Shown here piece after piece: positions 40,496 through 53,010 of a DNA stretch of 64,000 nt (within the stretch, counting starts at the first letter, position 1; each line of letters starts with the position of its first letter). Where the stretch lies: NCBI GenBank assembly GCA_037953745.1, contig JBAKBP010001398.1, positions 62,001 through 126,000 on the forward strand, given 5' to 3'. Origin of the DNA: Lithodes maja. Its lineage: Eukaryota > Arthropoda > Malacostraca > Decapoda > Lithodidae. The translations under genes were made by a program, and so were the position numbers. The notes beneath the pieces are model-generated. The model saw nothing but the letters and a program-made list of their open reading frames with translations. It searched no databases and was not told the origin of the DNA.

Positions 40496-42493
40496 CCCCG
40501 GGATCTACCTGGTCATCTGGCGTCACGCCGGTACTCCGCCCTGGAAAGAGAAAATTTCCAGGAATTAATGCTCATAAAATGTTTCAAAAACATGTGTCAT
40601 AAAACCGCTGGTCAACGAACCGTAGCCCTCAACCACTACTTTTCGTTGTCCTTTAGTTTCATATTAAAGATTTCAGCATATCTTTACCTGTCCAAAAGAT
40701 TTAAGCATATCTTCTGAGTCTTCATAAAGATGAGCATATCTTTATTAATGATGAAGTCTTTCAAGTATCCCTTTACACTTGAAACACTCGTAAGATTCCG
40801 GCATCTTTTTATCCCATAAAAAGTCTAAGCCTATCTTAATCTCTAATCCGAATTCTCCCAGAAGCCCTCATAGATCGCCGTCTTGAAGGCCATGATACCC
40901 TATTGTATCGATCAATTGTCTGGCGAACCATAGCGAATTGCAAATCCGTTAATATAACCACCCGAAGGTACAACCGCCGGGTTTCATATTAAATGTCAAA
41001 CCAATTGTACCTGCCCCAGACCTCTTTGTAAAAAGGTCGCCGGGAGGGAAAGACCAAACAAACAAACAGCATTGTTTCAATGGCTTTGAAAAGCCGAGAA
41101 AACCATATCCAACAGGTGTCAGCATGATCACCTAGAAAAATGTGTGGGGCCCACCTCGCCGGGAAAAACACAGGAAGCCTGATCACAGGCTCGACCACAG
41201 AGAACGCAGTTTCTGATGAGCCCTCAAGCTACCCAACTCGCCGGGGTAACTACCGATTTAAACCAACTTGACTAAAACCCGGTAAACAAAACGGCTTTCT
41301 CGGAGCAATCGAGAAAAACCGCCGGAAAGGCAACCCACACCAATCAGAACGCAATCTGATAAACATAATCAGACACAGTCCGAAGCTCCTGGATCAGCCA
41401 ATCACAACTAATCCAGGACACACATTAAAATGTAAAACTTGCAAACTAAACAAACCAAAATTGGGACAAGGACAATATAAAGTCAAATTAAATTATCAAA
41501 ATCGCTATGTGGAAACAACGCTTACTAAAATGAAAATTATTAAATAAAAGAACACAATCCACCACATAGGGTGTACATTACTACATGAGCAAGTTAATCT
41601 GTTTCCCAAGCAAACTAATCGCACATATAACAACGCGCTATCGTCACGTTAAAGGAATTAGTCAAGTTTGGGAAGTCCAGGACGTTCTGGTAAATTTTAC
41701 TAAACTCTGCATGAATAAAGAAACTACATGTTAAATGTCAAAATATTATTTAAAATCAAATTTGCAACATGACAAGACATTAACAATAGTACAAAATACA
41801 AATATTGATAAGATATCTATACTATTACAAAATAATATATAAAATACAGTACAGCACTCACTAACGATAGTGCTATCGGGTAGGTGACACATGAATACAT
41901 TTTTATAATAATAAACAATGAAAACACTTGCATATGTGAAAAACTACGAGTGGCTGGCTAGGCCTGGTGAAAACGGAAAAAACACTTAATGACGTCGAAA
42001 CACAATCGAAAAGCACTCCAACCCACCAAAACTGGAACAGCCACCACATCAACATCGTAGAAAAAACCCGGGTAAGGGTAACACTGACTCGGGACCCAGA
42101 AAGAACTCCACTACGTGAAGAAAAAACACCAGGAACGTCAGTATAAAACAAAATAGGCTACTCCATCTGAAAGATAGCTAGGAGCCCGACCTCGCGTAGT
42201 TAAAGCCTCCTAACAAGCTAGGACTAAAGATGGCTAAACACGAAAAAAACTTTTCAGAGCGTCCTCAACTCGGCCACGAGGGTCCGTCCAAAATAGACGC
42301 CCCAACAAAACGACCCAAAATACACTTGTTCTGCGAGAAAAACCACCCATGACACCCCTGCTAAGCTAATCCTAACCTTACTCAAGACATCCCAGAGTAA
42401 ACAAATGAGAAAAAACTCACTAGGGACGCAAGAATGCGGAATCAAGGAATCAAAGCGGAGCACTGTGGGGGACACGTCCGGGTGGGGTGAAGG
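40496..42493. other. Element F 5' leader
   Basis: About 2 kb between the 5' terminal repeat and gag. No convincing frame. Near 40660-40760 several short repeats of a CATATCTTT unit occur. A long leader is also seen in C and G. Confidence 0.55.
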
Positions 42494-42791
42494 AAGGCGG
42501 AAAGATGCGCTAGTCAGCGTCTGGTCCAAGAAACCACAGAAGTACATCCACGGAATATGGAAAGCTTATGAATAGTTATTCTTATTTTATTTTTATTTTT
42601 TTATTTGTTACAAAGTTTTTTCGTAGTGAGAACCCAATCATAAAGACGAACCATGAGTGATTTTGCGTGTGCTTATGATGAAGGTTCCTCTGAGCTCTGC
42701 GGCGGTAGATTTAAACTACGCTTATGAGCGTTTGAAGAGGTAGCCTTATGTAATAGGCATAATCGTCAATGATGGAGGGGCCACTAATAAA
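42494..42791 (-). repeat. Element F 5' inverted terminal repeat
   Basis: Inverted match of 32526-32823, ending GGGGCCACTAATAAAT at the border with G's terminal repeat. Confidence 0.85.
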
Positions 42792-42792
42792 T

Positions 42793-43050
42793 ACCTATCG
42801 TATAATTCCGTTCCGCTCTGGAGCGGACAATTATCGTAATCACTAGCACGATTAAATCGATAACATCTAGAGTAGCACCTTACTCTCTCTACTAGGTACG
42901 TTGTACACACTCTTGAGGCTACTATTTTAAAGGAAATTAAAATATTGATGAGAAAGAAAAGAGAAAATTGCAGAACATTGTCCATCCTATCTGGCTCCTT
43001 AAGCCGTTGTCACGGGTCCACCGCACAACCCGACCGGGTTCATTAGATCA
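42793..43050 (+). repeat. Element G left inverted terminal repeat, inner part
   Basis: Begins ACCTATCGTATAATTCCG and includes CCGCTCTGGAGCGGA. It is the inverted match of about 54690-54930. Its outer 36 bases are at 32447-32482, beyond F. The following 500 bases (43051-43553) are G leader with no gene seen. Confidence 0.8.
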
Positions 43051-44031
43051 TTCCTTTTCGCGCTACACTCTATGACGCACACACTTTTTCTGGTGCTCTG
43101 TTTTTGTGCCTACAACTCCTGTCACCTCCCCTTTGGGGGAGTTGTGGGCCTTATTTAAGGTACCTGTGATTCTAGGCAGATGATACGTGCTGTCGGCACA
43201 CTGAAAAATGGGCTCAAATGTGTTTTTCTTGGAGTGTAGCATCGAAACTGGAGGTTACTTAATTTTTTTCCATCTGCGCATGCGTCGCCGCTTGGGCGAC
43301 CCTCGTTCATTTAGGCTTTGCCTTTTGTATTCATTTCACTTGCGGTGGCTTTAGTTTTGTCTTTAGTAAGCTTCTTGTCATTATAGTTTTTTGTCACTGC
43401 CTTTATTTTTGCTTTTCTTTTCGTGAAATTAGGCCTAGGCTTACTTGTGCCCTTCTCGTTGGTTGGAAGGGGGGTACTGACCCTTGTAGGGCTGATCCCT
43501 TTTGGTGGTCTTTTTACTTGTTGCTGCCTCTCTTCAAGAGTGCAGGAACTTGTGCGCCTGGTAATTTCATATATTACTGCCTCAAGTACCGCCTAGGCTA
43601 CCTTCCGAGTTTTGGCCTAGCCTAGGGCGGGGGGGGGGGGGGGGGGGTTTGGATTTCAACACTGTGGCAACACCTCAATCTGGCATACAATGCTCACTTT
43701 TTGATTGACGGACCCAGTGCTCTGTCTCCCTGGATACGGTCCCACAAAACCGCGAACGTAGCCCGTTCTGATGAGTTTTTGTCTTGACAGTTTTTGTTCT
43801 GTCTACTGCCCCTCCTACGGTATTGATTATATCCCTCATCAAGGGTACAGTAACTTACAGTTTCTTACAGTAGATCCTCTGGAAAAAGTCAAACTATGCC
43901 TGTGTATCCAGCTCAGTACCAGTACTTGCACTGCTGCGGTCGTTCACGGTGCTGGCGGCGGCGGTAGCAGACGCATCATTTTTACTATTCTGTATTTTTG
44001 TTTTATAATCAAACTTCAAATCTTGTCTTCC

Positions 44032-47000
44032 CTATGCTTTATCAAGATTACTTTCAAACTCCCTTATTGATTCGGAATCGACTACATACTGGGGCAGTGC
44101 GTTCCACTCATTTACCACTCTATCACAAAATGAGTTCTTTGCCTTCTCAAGCCTATTTCTTTCTTTGTAAATTTTCTTAGAGTGTCCTCTCGTTCTTGTT
44201 CCCTCCCGCATCAAGAAGATACCTTCACACACATCCTCATCGTACTTTCCTGACACTATCTTAAAAGTCTCTATCGTATCCCCTCTCTTTCTCCTATATG
44301 CCAGTGTCGGAAGCCCCAGTGTCCTCAACCTCTGCTCATAGCCCGCGTTCTTCAACGTTGGTACCAGCTTGCTAGCTCTCCTCTGCACTTTCTCCACTGC
44401 TTCTATATCCTTTACCATATATGGAGCCCACACCTGGTTCGCATATTCCAGGTGCGGCCTAACCAGCGCTGCATAGAGATTCCTGAAGATTTCTTCGTCA
44501 AGTGACACAAATGTCCTCCTTATCAGCCCTACAATTCTATTGGCTTTGTTTATCTTTTCCGCTAAATGTTCTGAGAAATTTAACTTATTGTCTATCACTA
44601 CTCCTATATCCTTTTCTGCATTCACTTCCTCCATCGCTTCATACATACTGTATCCTACCTTGTCTATCTTGCTGGTCCCAATCCGCATGTGCTTGCATTT
44701 TTTTGGATGAAAAGGCATTAACCAATGCTCAGACCATCCCTTCATGCCCTCCACATCTCCTTGAAGCAAACCCATATCTTCCTTACTCCTCACTCTTCTA
44801 TACGGCTTAGTGTCATCCGCATACAGGTATACCTCACTTCCATTAGTTATAACTTCAGGTAAGTCGTTGATAAATATAACGAACAGCAGTGGTCCCAACA
44901 CAGATCCATGAGGTACCCCACTTGTAATTTCCCTCCACCCCGAGCCTATTCCATTCACCAGTACCCTCTGTCTCCGATCTTTCAGGAAGGCTTCTATCCA
45001 TTTCACACATTTCTCCCCTATATTATAGCTTCTAACTTTCTCTATTAACCTTTTATGTGGGACCTTATCGAAGGCCTTCATAAAATCGCAATATACCACG
45101 TCTATTACATCACCATCTTCTAGAATTTGCATCCAATCATCTACCACCTTAATTAGCTGTAGTACCGTCGACCTCCCCGGCAAGAATCCGAACTGTCTCC
45201 CACTGAAAAGTTGGTTTGACTTCATATGATCCATTATTCCTTCTCTAATTACCGTTTCCATTAGTTTACACACACCACTTGTCAAACTGACTGGTCTATA
45301 ATTCCCTGGGTCATTTCTCTTTCCCTTCTTAAATATAGCTGTTATGTTCGCCTCTCTCCAGTCCATCGGGATTTGTCCTGTATTAAACGATACCTCAAAT
45401 AACATTTTCAATGGCTCTACTAACATCTCCCCTCCTTCCTTTATGATTCTTGGGTGTATCCCATCCGGTCCCGGTGACTTACTTCTGTTCATTTTTTCTA
45501 TCTATCTATCTATCTATTGCCTGACGCCGTGATCCCCGAAGGGGTGGCCACGAACGAACCGCCCCCATTCACCTCTGTCCCCAGTCAGTCGACGCCCCTC
45601 CCCCCAACCAGCACCGCCTTCGTTCATGTAGTTCCTCACTCCATCCTTTCACCTCATATTCGGTCTACCTCTCCCCCTCTGTCCCTCCACCTCGCTCTCG
45701 TACACCCTCTTAGTCATTCTCTCGCTTTCCATACGTTCCATATGGCCGAACCATCTCAAGTTGTTCCTTTTCACACTTTCCAGCACATCTACCTCCACAC
45801 CACACCTCCTTCTTACTTCCTCATTAGTCTGTCTATCCCTCCATGTAACTCCGCACGCACTCCTTAAGTAATTCATTTCCACTGCTCTCACTCATTTTTT
45901 CTATAGCCCTTCTTATTCTAGCATGGGAAAACTCTATTAGTTCTAGTGCCGGTGCCTGTTTGATGGGAATAGTAGGCACTGCATCCTCCGACTCCACTGT
46001 TAGTACCACCCCAAAGTATTTCCCCAGCACCTCTGCTTTCTCCTTATCAGTCTCCGCTCTACTCCCACCATTCAACCCCCCTACCAGCTCTGGGATCCCT
46101 ACTCTTCTTGTTAACTTTTCCTGAATGTACTTCCAGAATATTTTTGGATTATCCTTCACATTTCTAGCTATCTCTCTCTCCCTCTCCTTCACCCCCCTCC
46201 TTGTTTCCCACCTTATTTTATTGTTTATTTGTCTGCGTTCCAGATTCACTTCTTTAGCCTCTATACTAGACCCCCTGTTCTTTTTTAACAATTTTAATCT
46301 TTCCCACAATCGTTTCTTTCTTCTAATCAATATCCAAAGTTTTCTTTTCATTGGCAATTCTGGGTTAGTTCTTTTCCTCAATTTTGTTTTATCCTTATAT
46401 TCCCTTATTGGTACACTTTTGGATACAGCATTCTCCAGTTTGACTCTAATTTTCCTCCACATTCCTTCAGCGTCTTCACCGTTCAACTATTCCCCCCAGT
46501 CAATGTCCAAACACCGTCTCAGCAGCTCATAATCTGCTCTATCATACATGTATATTTTTCTATTGCTTCTATTATCCCTCTCTGATTTAATGTTACAACT
46601 AAAGTTTATACAGGCATGGTCACTATGACCTATAGGGCTATCCACATTAACATGTTCCACTATATCCTCTTCATTGCTAAAAATCAAATCAAGTACACTC
46701 CCCTGCGTCCCATCTCTATATCTTGTCATCTCTACAATATGTTAAGTTAAAAAATAATCTCTCACTTTCTCTCTAAACTTATTTTCCAGGCTACCCTGTC
46801 CCGCTGGAGTAGTACAATTTGCCCAGTTGATCCTTGGCAAATTGAAATCTCCAATCAAAATTTTATATTTGTTCTCTCTATTATCTATCTCCTCCATTAC
46901 TTTCAGTAGGTTATCATCCTCTCCCCTGCTATTATTTGGGCTTCTATATATAGAGGCAATTAGAATTGATCCTCTTGCACATTTTACTTCAATACACAAA

Positions 47001-47275
47001 TACTCACAATACTGCTGTCTCATATCCACCTCATTATCCTTGAGCTCTTTTCTTACATAAATAAACAGTCCTCTTCCGACCTCTGCTCTAATAGCATTTC
47101 TCTCATATAACTCAAAACCCTCCAAACTATATTCCACCAGTTCCCTTTCAATTCTAGCATTTTTTGGTCTTACTTCCTGTAGGGCTATGACATCAGGTTT
47201 TTCCTCTTCATCCTGCAACCTACATATCAGTTCTCTTTTCTTGTCCTGGGTAAACACATCCACATTACTAAACAT
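44032..47275 (-). pseudogene. LINE H ORF2: endonuclease and reverse transcriptase
   Basis: Endonuclease blocks: NVDVFTQDKK (truncated start), VIALQEVRPKN, RSPNNS, IGDFNLPRINW, GSVLDLIFSN and GHSDHACINF (SDH present). A stop near 46740 and a frame change near 46490 break this half. The RT is long and open after the RTE insert: KSPGPDGIHP, ITAIFKKGKRNDPGNYRPVS, VYCDFMKAFDKVPH, GVPHGSVLGPLLF and YADDTK (about 44815), then a complete C-terminal domain to the stop at 44032. Excluding the RTE insert, the RT half reads for 486 residues without a break. It resembles LINEs of the CR1 group. Confidence 0.8.
45502..45891 (-). mobile_element. RTE-clade LINE 3' fragment with GATA tail
   Basis: A 390-bp insert in LINE H flanked by the perfect 13-bp duplication TCATTTTTTCTAT (45489-45501 and 45892-45904). 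On the minus strand it encodes the end of an RTE-type ORF2 (EMNYLRSACGV, EVRRRCGVE, NLRWFGHMERM, GQRGRGRPN), then a GGGGATCACGGCG hairpin-like 3' UTR and a GATA tail. It is strongly 5'-truncated. Removal joins LINE H at its AIEKMN codons. Confidence 0.85.
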
Positions 47276-48060
47276 AACTAACTGGTGGCGCCTTGTAATT
47301 TCATCTATTACTGGCTCCAGAACCGATTAGGCTAACTTCCGTTTTTAGCCTAGCCTTGATGGGGGGCGTTTTGGTTTAGACTGCGACTCTGCGGCCTCCT
47401 CAATCTGGCATAATCTGCCCCTGTATTGATCTTACGGCCCCAGTGCTCTGTCTTCCTGATGCTTCGGTCGCTTGTTGCTTACCCTCATCAAGGGTACAGT
47501 ACCTGGTGACCCTGTAATTTTATATATTACTGGCTCTGGTACCAAATAGGCTAACTTCTGTTTTTTCGCCTAGCCTATTCCAATTCATTTTTAATCTGAC
47601 TCTGGTACCGAATAGGCTAACTTTTTTAGCCTAGCCTAGAAGGGGGGCGTTTGGTGTACAACTCTGTGGCCTCCTCAATCTGGCATAAATGCCCCTGTAT
47701 TGATCGGCGGCCCCAGTGCTCTGTATTCCTGTCGCTACGATCCCTTGTTGCTTACCCTCATCAAGGGTACGGTACCTAGTGGCTCCCTGTAATTTCATAT
47801 ATTACTGACTCCAGTGCCGAGTAGGCTAATTTCCGAGTTTTGGCCTAGCCAAGGGGGGATGGGGGGTGTTTGGCTTTCAACACTGTGGCAACCTCAATCT
47901 GGCATACAATGCTCACTTTTTGATTGATGGCTCCAGTGCTCTGTCTACCTGGCCTCAGTCCCACAAAACCGCGAACGTAGTCCGTTCTGATGTGTTTTCC
48001 TCTGACAAGTTTTTATTCTGTCTCCTGCCCCCCACTACGGTCGTGCACTTGATTACCCAC

Positions 48061-50448
48061 AGGCTCTCCCGCGCCTGATGTGATTTTAGGAGGGTTACCT
48101 TTGGGCCCCTCCGCTTTTGGAAGGGACTTTTATTTTACTGGCCTTCCACCTTCTTGGGTGCCACAGACCTCTCAAACGTACCGATGGGTTGCCGCCCTGG
48201 GTCGGGTACTCCCCGCTCTAGGTCGGACCTTTCATTTACGGTCCCATGGTCTCCCTGGGCCCCTCCGATCTCGAACGGGACTTTCCGTTCTATGTCGGAG
48301 GTCTGTTTTCACACTGACTGATACCCACAGACGCTCTAGAACGGGACTTTCCGTTCTATGTCAGAGGTCTGTTTTCACGCTGTCTGTTACCCACAGACGC
48401 TCCCGCGTCTGCTGTGACTTGCCAGGCTACCTTTCCTGGGTCCTCGGCTTACGGCGGGGCCCATCTGGGCCTCTCCGGTCTCGGACGGGCCTTTTCCCTC
48501 ATGCACTACTGCCGTCTCATGCCACTTCCCGCGCCTGAACGTACGAGTCCGTATACGGATGATTCCGCCCGCCTTGGAACGCGGACGTTCCCGCTCGATG
48601 TCGGTACTTTTCCGCTCTCGAACGGACGTTGCCATTTACGGTCGTGCTACTTTTGCCTCGGTTTAGGCCTAGACTGGTCGTCCTGCACTTCCATTAAGAC
48701 ATATTTTAATGCTCCTTTTTACCAGGCTGTGCTCTCTGACCTACAGGACCTCTTCACTGATACCGGCCTTAAGGTATTGGTCTCCATTATGTTTTGGGGT
48801 GGGGTTTCCTTCAGTTCGTTCTTCAGAGGGTTGGGCCTACCCCTTGGTTTTTTCTGACCTGGGGTTTGGGGCTCTTTGGCCTGTTGCTGGTTCCCCTATG
48901 GCCTTCCTGATCCTCCTTTTGGAGGGTTCTCTTCAGCTTTAACTTCCAGGGGGACATGGGGGGGAGGAGCACTCTCCTTCATTGGACGGGACTCCAGTCT
49001 CCAGGCCTAGTGAGAGCTTTTAGGCTACTCCCTGACCTGGTGCCTGTAGCCTATTCTGGGATCTCTGATCTTTATTTTGTGCATGACCTCATGCCTGATA
49101 CTCCTGCCTGGCCTCCCATTTCGGGGGCACTCTTTGGCCTTCTTCTTAAGGATTCCTCGACTTTCAGTGGTTTTTTCGTGGTGCTTCCGACCAGGCTTTC
49201 GTCTTGTCTCTGCCAATGACATACATGCGTGCATTGCCATGGCCTTTATTTTCATGGTGCTTACAAACAGGCTTTATTCTTGTTCCTGTCGATGACATAC
49301 ATGCATGCCTTCCCATGGCCTACACGGGGTCTTCACAGGGTTTTTTTCTTCTGGTTCCAGTGTAGTATGTCTACTTCGCTCTGCTCTCACCACGGGTTCC
49401 TCACCGGGTGGTGAGTTCCACCCATCCTACATTCGTCCTACATCCTACATTCCGCTCCAGAGCGGATTTCCGCCCCCGAGCGGAACGGCCCGTTCTGGTC
49501 CACTCCTCTCTGGGTCGGTGCGAGGGTGCTTTGCTTTGCCTCTGTATAGGGACTCGGTTGCAGTAGTTCACAGACTTCTCCTTTTCATCAGATTGTGCTC
49601 CCACTCTACTCTGATGGTACCCTTGGGCGTCTTCTTCTCTTCAGTACCTTCAACCTATGGGTATTATTATTATCCTCTTCCTTTAAAAGGCTTTTCATGC
49701 CTTCCTTCTCGGGACTTGCACGGGGTTCTTTGCACTTGCTGGTTCGCCTGGTCTCTCCCTGACTCTCCGCATGGGGGGTCCCTCTTCACCCCTCACCACG
49801 CACAAGGGGGGGGGGGGGGGGGAAATACTCACTTTCATGAAAGGTGCTCCATTTGCAGGGTGTAGTGACCACTTTTGTGCGTTTTTCTGCCCTCGTGCCT
49901 GTTTCAAAGGGCCCCCCTTTTTCGTCCTTCCCTGCCTCAACAGGGGAAGGGGGTACTCTCCTATCAAGGATTCAAGGGTTTTTTACCAATATTGTGCTTG
50001 CACACATTTCCTGTGCTTCATACGTGGGACATCAGTATCTTTTACTTTCCAATTGCGATGTGGATGTCACTTCCTCCTTGTGCACATCGGAAGTCTTCAA
50101 GGCGCCAGATCGCTTTTCCTCCAAGTGCCTCGTTCGGGCGTCCTGGCTGTTTCCGAGGACTCCGCAACGAAGGTGGGTCGTCGCTCTCCTTCCCCATCCC
50201 GCCGACGATCTCCGACTCCTCTGTCCGGTTCAGGCTGTCCATGTGGCTCCACCCAAGGCTCAGGAGGCCACTGCTGACCGGTTTTGCCTCCATCCGCCCC
50301 ATGCTTATGTACATGGCGGTATTCTTGGGACACTCTACTACCGTCCCTCCTATTTACCTGTGGTAACTCTTTGTGGCCTGCCTGCTTTCTTCCCCTGCTC
50401 TGCCTGGGGCGCTTCATACATGGGCCATCGTTATCTTTTTCCTTTCTG
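48061..50448. other. Element G leader, second half
   Basis: GC-rich and pyrimidine-rich on this strand, with a roughly 80-bp duplicated block (48290-48420), several GAACGGACTTTCCG-like repeats and a 17-base G run (49806-49822). The segment 50010-50230 is imperfectly duplicated downstream at 50408-50880. Open frames here are long because of composition; none shows a known domain apart from SR-like RRSPSPSRRRSP near 50170, probably part of duplicated gag. Confidence 0.5.
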
Positions 50449-51320
50449 GTTGCAGTGAGGATGTCCTTTCCTCCCTGCGCACACCGTGGGGGTTCCCGTC
50501 CTGCCATGCCCATTGGGACATGGAGAGTCCTACCCATGTCTTGTGCTCCAACCGCGATGGGTTTAACCCTCGGAGGTGTAGACCGTGTCTCGCCGATCTT
50601 GACCTTTGGGTCTCGTCCTACGTTCCCGGACGCTGTAGAGGCAAGGTCTCGCCTCTGCGCTCCATGTTCGGGGTTTCGCTCTCTCTGTCACGGACCGCCT
50701 CCGACGGTTTCCGCGCTTCCTCAACGAAGGGGTGCGTGCCATGCTTCCCCTTTCCTCTGCTGTCTCCCTGGCGCCTGAACGCTTTTCCCCCGGTGCCTCG
50801 TTCGGACGTCCCTACTGTTTCCGAGGACGCCGGGTCGTAGGGGAGATGCCGCTCTCCTTCACCACGTCGCCGACGGTCTACGGCTCCACTCCGTCCTGTC
50901 TCTTCCCCTGTACGATCTCCGGGCGTGCTTCCGTACTGGGCGGTGTTCTTGCCTACGTAACCTGCTCTACCTGTGGTTGCTGCTCCGGTTGTCCATCCTC
51001 CCACTCGCTCCCAGGCGGCATCGACTTCTTTAGTCATGCACCCTGCGTGTAGCCTGGGGCTGGTTGGTCGGCCTGTCCACGTTCCGTCCCTCGGGACGTT
51101 TCCGGTCCCTAACGGACGTCGCTTCCCTTCCCTTTACGGGAAGCCGTCATCGTGGGGGCACGTGGCGGCGTCCCTCCCGGAACGAGCTCTTACACATGCA
51201 CAAGGAGTGCGCCCGGTGCCTGCGAGTTGGCAGGTACAGCTCGAAGCCTTTGCTCAACGCGACGTACATGTCGACGCGCCCCTCTGTCGGCGTCGTATGA
51301 GTTTCAGTTGTGTCTCTCCA
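50449..51320 (+). pseudogene. Element G gag remnant (Cys motif and SR-like region)
   Basis: At about 50550-50600 the frame reads C-x10-C-x2-C with NPRRC, resembling the RWNPKVC-x2-C part of C's gag motif; the upstream ligands are disturbed by frameshifts. An RSPSPRRRR stretch near 50850 corresponds to the SR-like region. Further gag (to about 52100) cannot be read reliably. Heavily frameshifted and not expressed. Confidence 0.45.
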
Positions 51321-52139
51321 TAGTTTCTCCTTTACTGTTCCTTGTGGCTGATGGAGGGTGTCGACTTCGGGGTTCGGTCGGAGATGGGTTCTTCCCCACT
51401 CCCTCCTGTCGGCTGCTCCTCCGTGTCGAGCCTCGTCATGCCTTCATCCGGGGTTTCACCTCCATTTTGGGCCTGGTTCTTTGCCCCTACGTTATCTTTC
51501 TGAACGTATGCCACGTTCCTTCACGCCACCAGAGAAGGGTGCCCTGGAACGTGTTCACAAGCCCTGGCGGCGCCCTGCTCGCATGCTCTACACCCTCTTC
51601 GAGCATCTGCACCTAGCTCGGATTCCCCTCAGGCTTATTGTAGCTCCACCGACTAGGGTGCTCGGGAAGGGTGGGGCCCAATTCGGGCGTCTGCAACTGC
51701 GGCTCGCTTCCGTCGGCTTCCTGCAGTGTCCCTTCCATGAGGCTGCGCGTTGTCGCCAGTCTCTGTGGTTTTCCTTCTGTACACTGGCGCCGGCTGAGGT
51801 CAGCACGTCGCTGTTGCTTTCTGTGCTCCCTCCGGATGGGTTCTTCTCTGCTCCTGCATGGCAGGGGTCTTCCCTCTTTGCTGCTGCGGGGCTCTTCGCT
51901 CCCCGTCCGCCTGGGATGTCCCGACCCTCCTCAACCGCTTCCTCTTCGTTGGGGTCGGCAGGCCGGCTCGTAACGAGGCCGCCAGACTCGGGGCCCCTAC
52001 CGGCTCTTGCGTCCACACTCTCGGTTTCGCTTCGCCGTTCGTGGGCACGCCGGGTAATACGACGGGATCTGTCCTCGGGGTGCCGGTCCACGTTTCCGCT
52101 CCGGCGACCTGCGTGACCTCGGCCTGTCTCCCCAGACGT

Positions 52140-53010
52140 CGCCTCTGTTATTCTGTTCATGGGATTATTCGGGTAGTCTCGCCTCACCAGCGGGACTTCC
52201 TGTCGCATGTCTTTCTGGTCTCCGTGACGGACAGCGAGGTGTTGTGACCGGTGGTCGACCTGTCGTGCCTCGTATTGATGACTCTCATTGTGTATCCATG
52301 TCGCCCCTCGTGTCTTTACGACCCTCGTCGGACTGGCCTTGCCTCCCCTGTTCACTCGGGGTCTTCCACTCCTCTTTTCCTTGGTGGGTGGGATCTTCTC
52401 CGCGAACTCTCCCGCATACTGTGTGCACGCTGCTCTCCTTGTTCCTCGGTTCGGATTCCTAGTCGCCGTTCCTGAGTCCTGCCTTCCACCGTCGCAAGAT
52501 GTGCCGTGGGCGGGCCTCGACTGGAACAGGTCGAGCACGCCTGTCACCCTGAGTCGGGTGACTGCGTAGTCTTTTCGTTCTTCAGGACCTGGCAGGGTAC
52601 CTAGTTTGCCACGCACTCCTTTCCACCGTCGCACTGCGTGTACCCTGCCTACCCGGGACTGCCGACCTATGGGCGGTTGCTCTGTCGATGGGACAGAGCA
52701 CCCGGGTAGTTTGGTCTTTCCAACACACCGTATTCGATGTGTTTCCGCCACCCGACGCCCTTTTTGATGTGCAAAGTCCTCCGCAGGCTGAGTGGGTAAA
52801 TGAACTTTGTTTGGTTGTTCACTTCCATCTGGCCGGCACACGCCTGGTCCGCTCAGCTGTGGCGGTGGCGCCCGAGTCCTGTTCCCCTATCGTTCCCCGA
52901 TTTCCACTTGGGATCGATTGGTGGCCTCGGGCCCTCGTTGGCCTTCACATCGTGGATGTTTGTGAGGCAGGGTGGCTGCCGACGTTTAGTCGTTCTTTGA
53001 CTGTCAAATC
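52140..53010 (+). pseudogene. Element G reverse transcriptase and RNase H-region remnants
   Basis: At 52150-52290 HVFLV, a DS pair and PVVDLS align with the RT blocks LFLVPKRDS and RPVVDLS of F. The catalytic YLDD segment and most of RNase H are not found, so an internal deletion is likely. At about 52645 LPGTADLWAVALS matches the RNase H end LPG..NLWADALS, with Val in place of the last catalytic Asp. At 52830-52990 PAHAWSAQLW and FHLGSIGGLGPSLAFTSW match the domain before the recombinase. Confidence 0.6.

Larger units (their letters stand above)
32483..42791 (-). mobile_element. DIRS-like retrotransposon F, inserted in G's left terminal repeat
   Basis: The left edge follows GTAGAGCTAT and the right edge precedes ACCTATCGTATAATTCCG; together they rebuild G's terminal repeat as seen at 54900-55021. 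The minus-strand order gag, RT-RNase H, recombinase matches C. Inverted terminal repeats are about 300 bp (32526-32823 and 42494-42791), and an internal complementary region lies at about 32880-32990. Two T3 elements are inside. Net length is about 9.1 kb. F is less decayed than G and similar in state to C. Confidence 0.85.
43852..47283 (-). mobile_element. LINE H, 5'-truncated at the endonuclease start
   Basis: 3.4 kb, minus strand. The 3' tail at 43852-43885 has tandem CTGTAAGAAACTGTAAG-type units. A short TAACT duplication is possible at both ends, and the flanks rebuild a leader repeat unit. No ORF1 is present. An RTE fragment (45502-45891) interrupts it. Confidence 0.75.
43554..48060 (+). 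repeat. Tandem repeats in element G leader, split by LINE H
   Basis: Four imperfect units of about 230-290 bp begin near 43558, 47292, 47515 and 47785. Each has a TAATTTCATATATTACTG-like start, a GCCTAGCC block, a G run, CCTCAATCTGGCATA, a CCAGTGCTCTGT block and CCTCATCAAGGGTACAGTA. LINE H (43852-47283) is inserted after the first unit. Tandem leader repeats may carry promoter activity, by inference only. The first unit holds a 19-base G run (43629-43647). Confidence 0.7.

Noticed and set aside
48080..52841. Many long overlapping frames on both strands, including a 417-codon minus-strand frame (51588-52841)
   Set aside because: High GC lowers stop frequency. Homology blocks to C and F run only on the plus strand and change frame often, so these are shadows over a decayed DIRS-like element.
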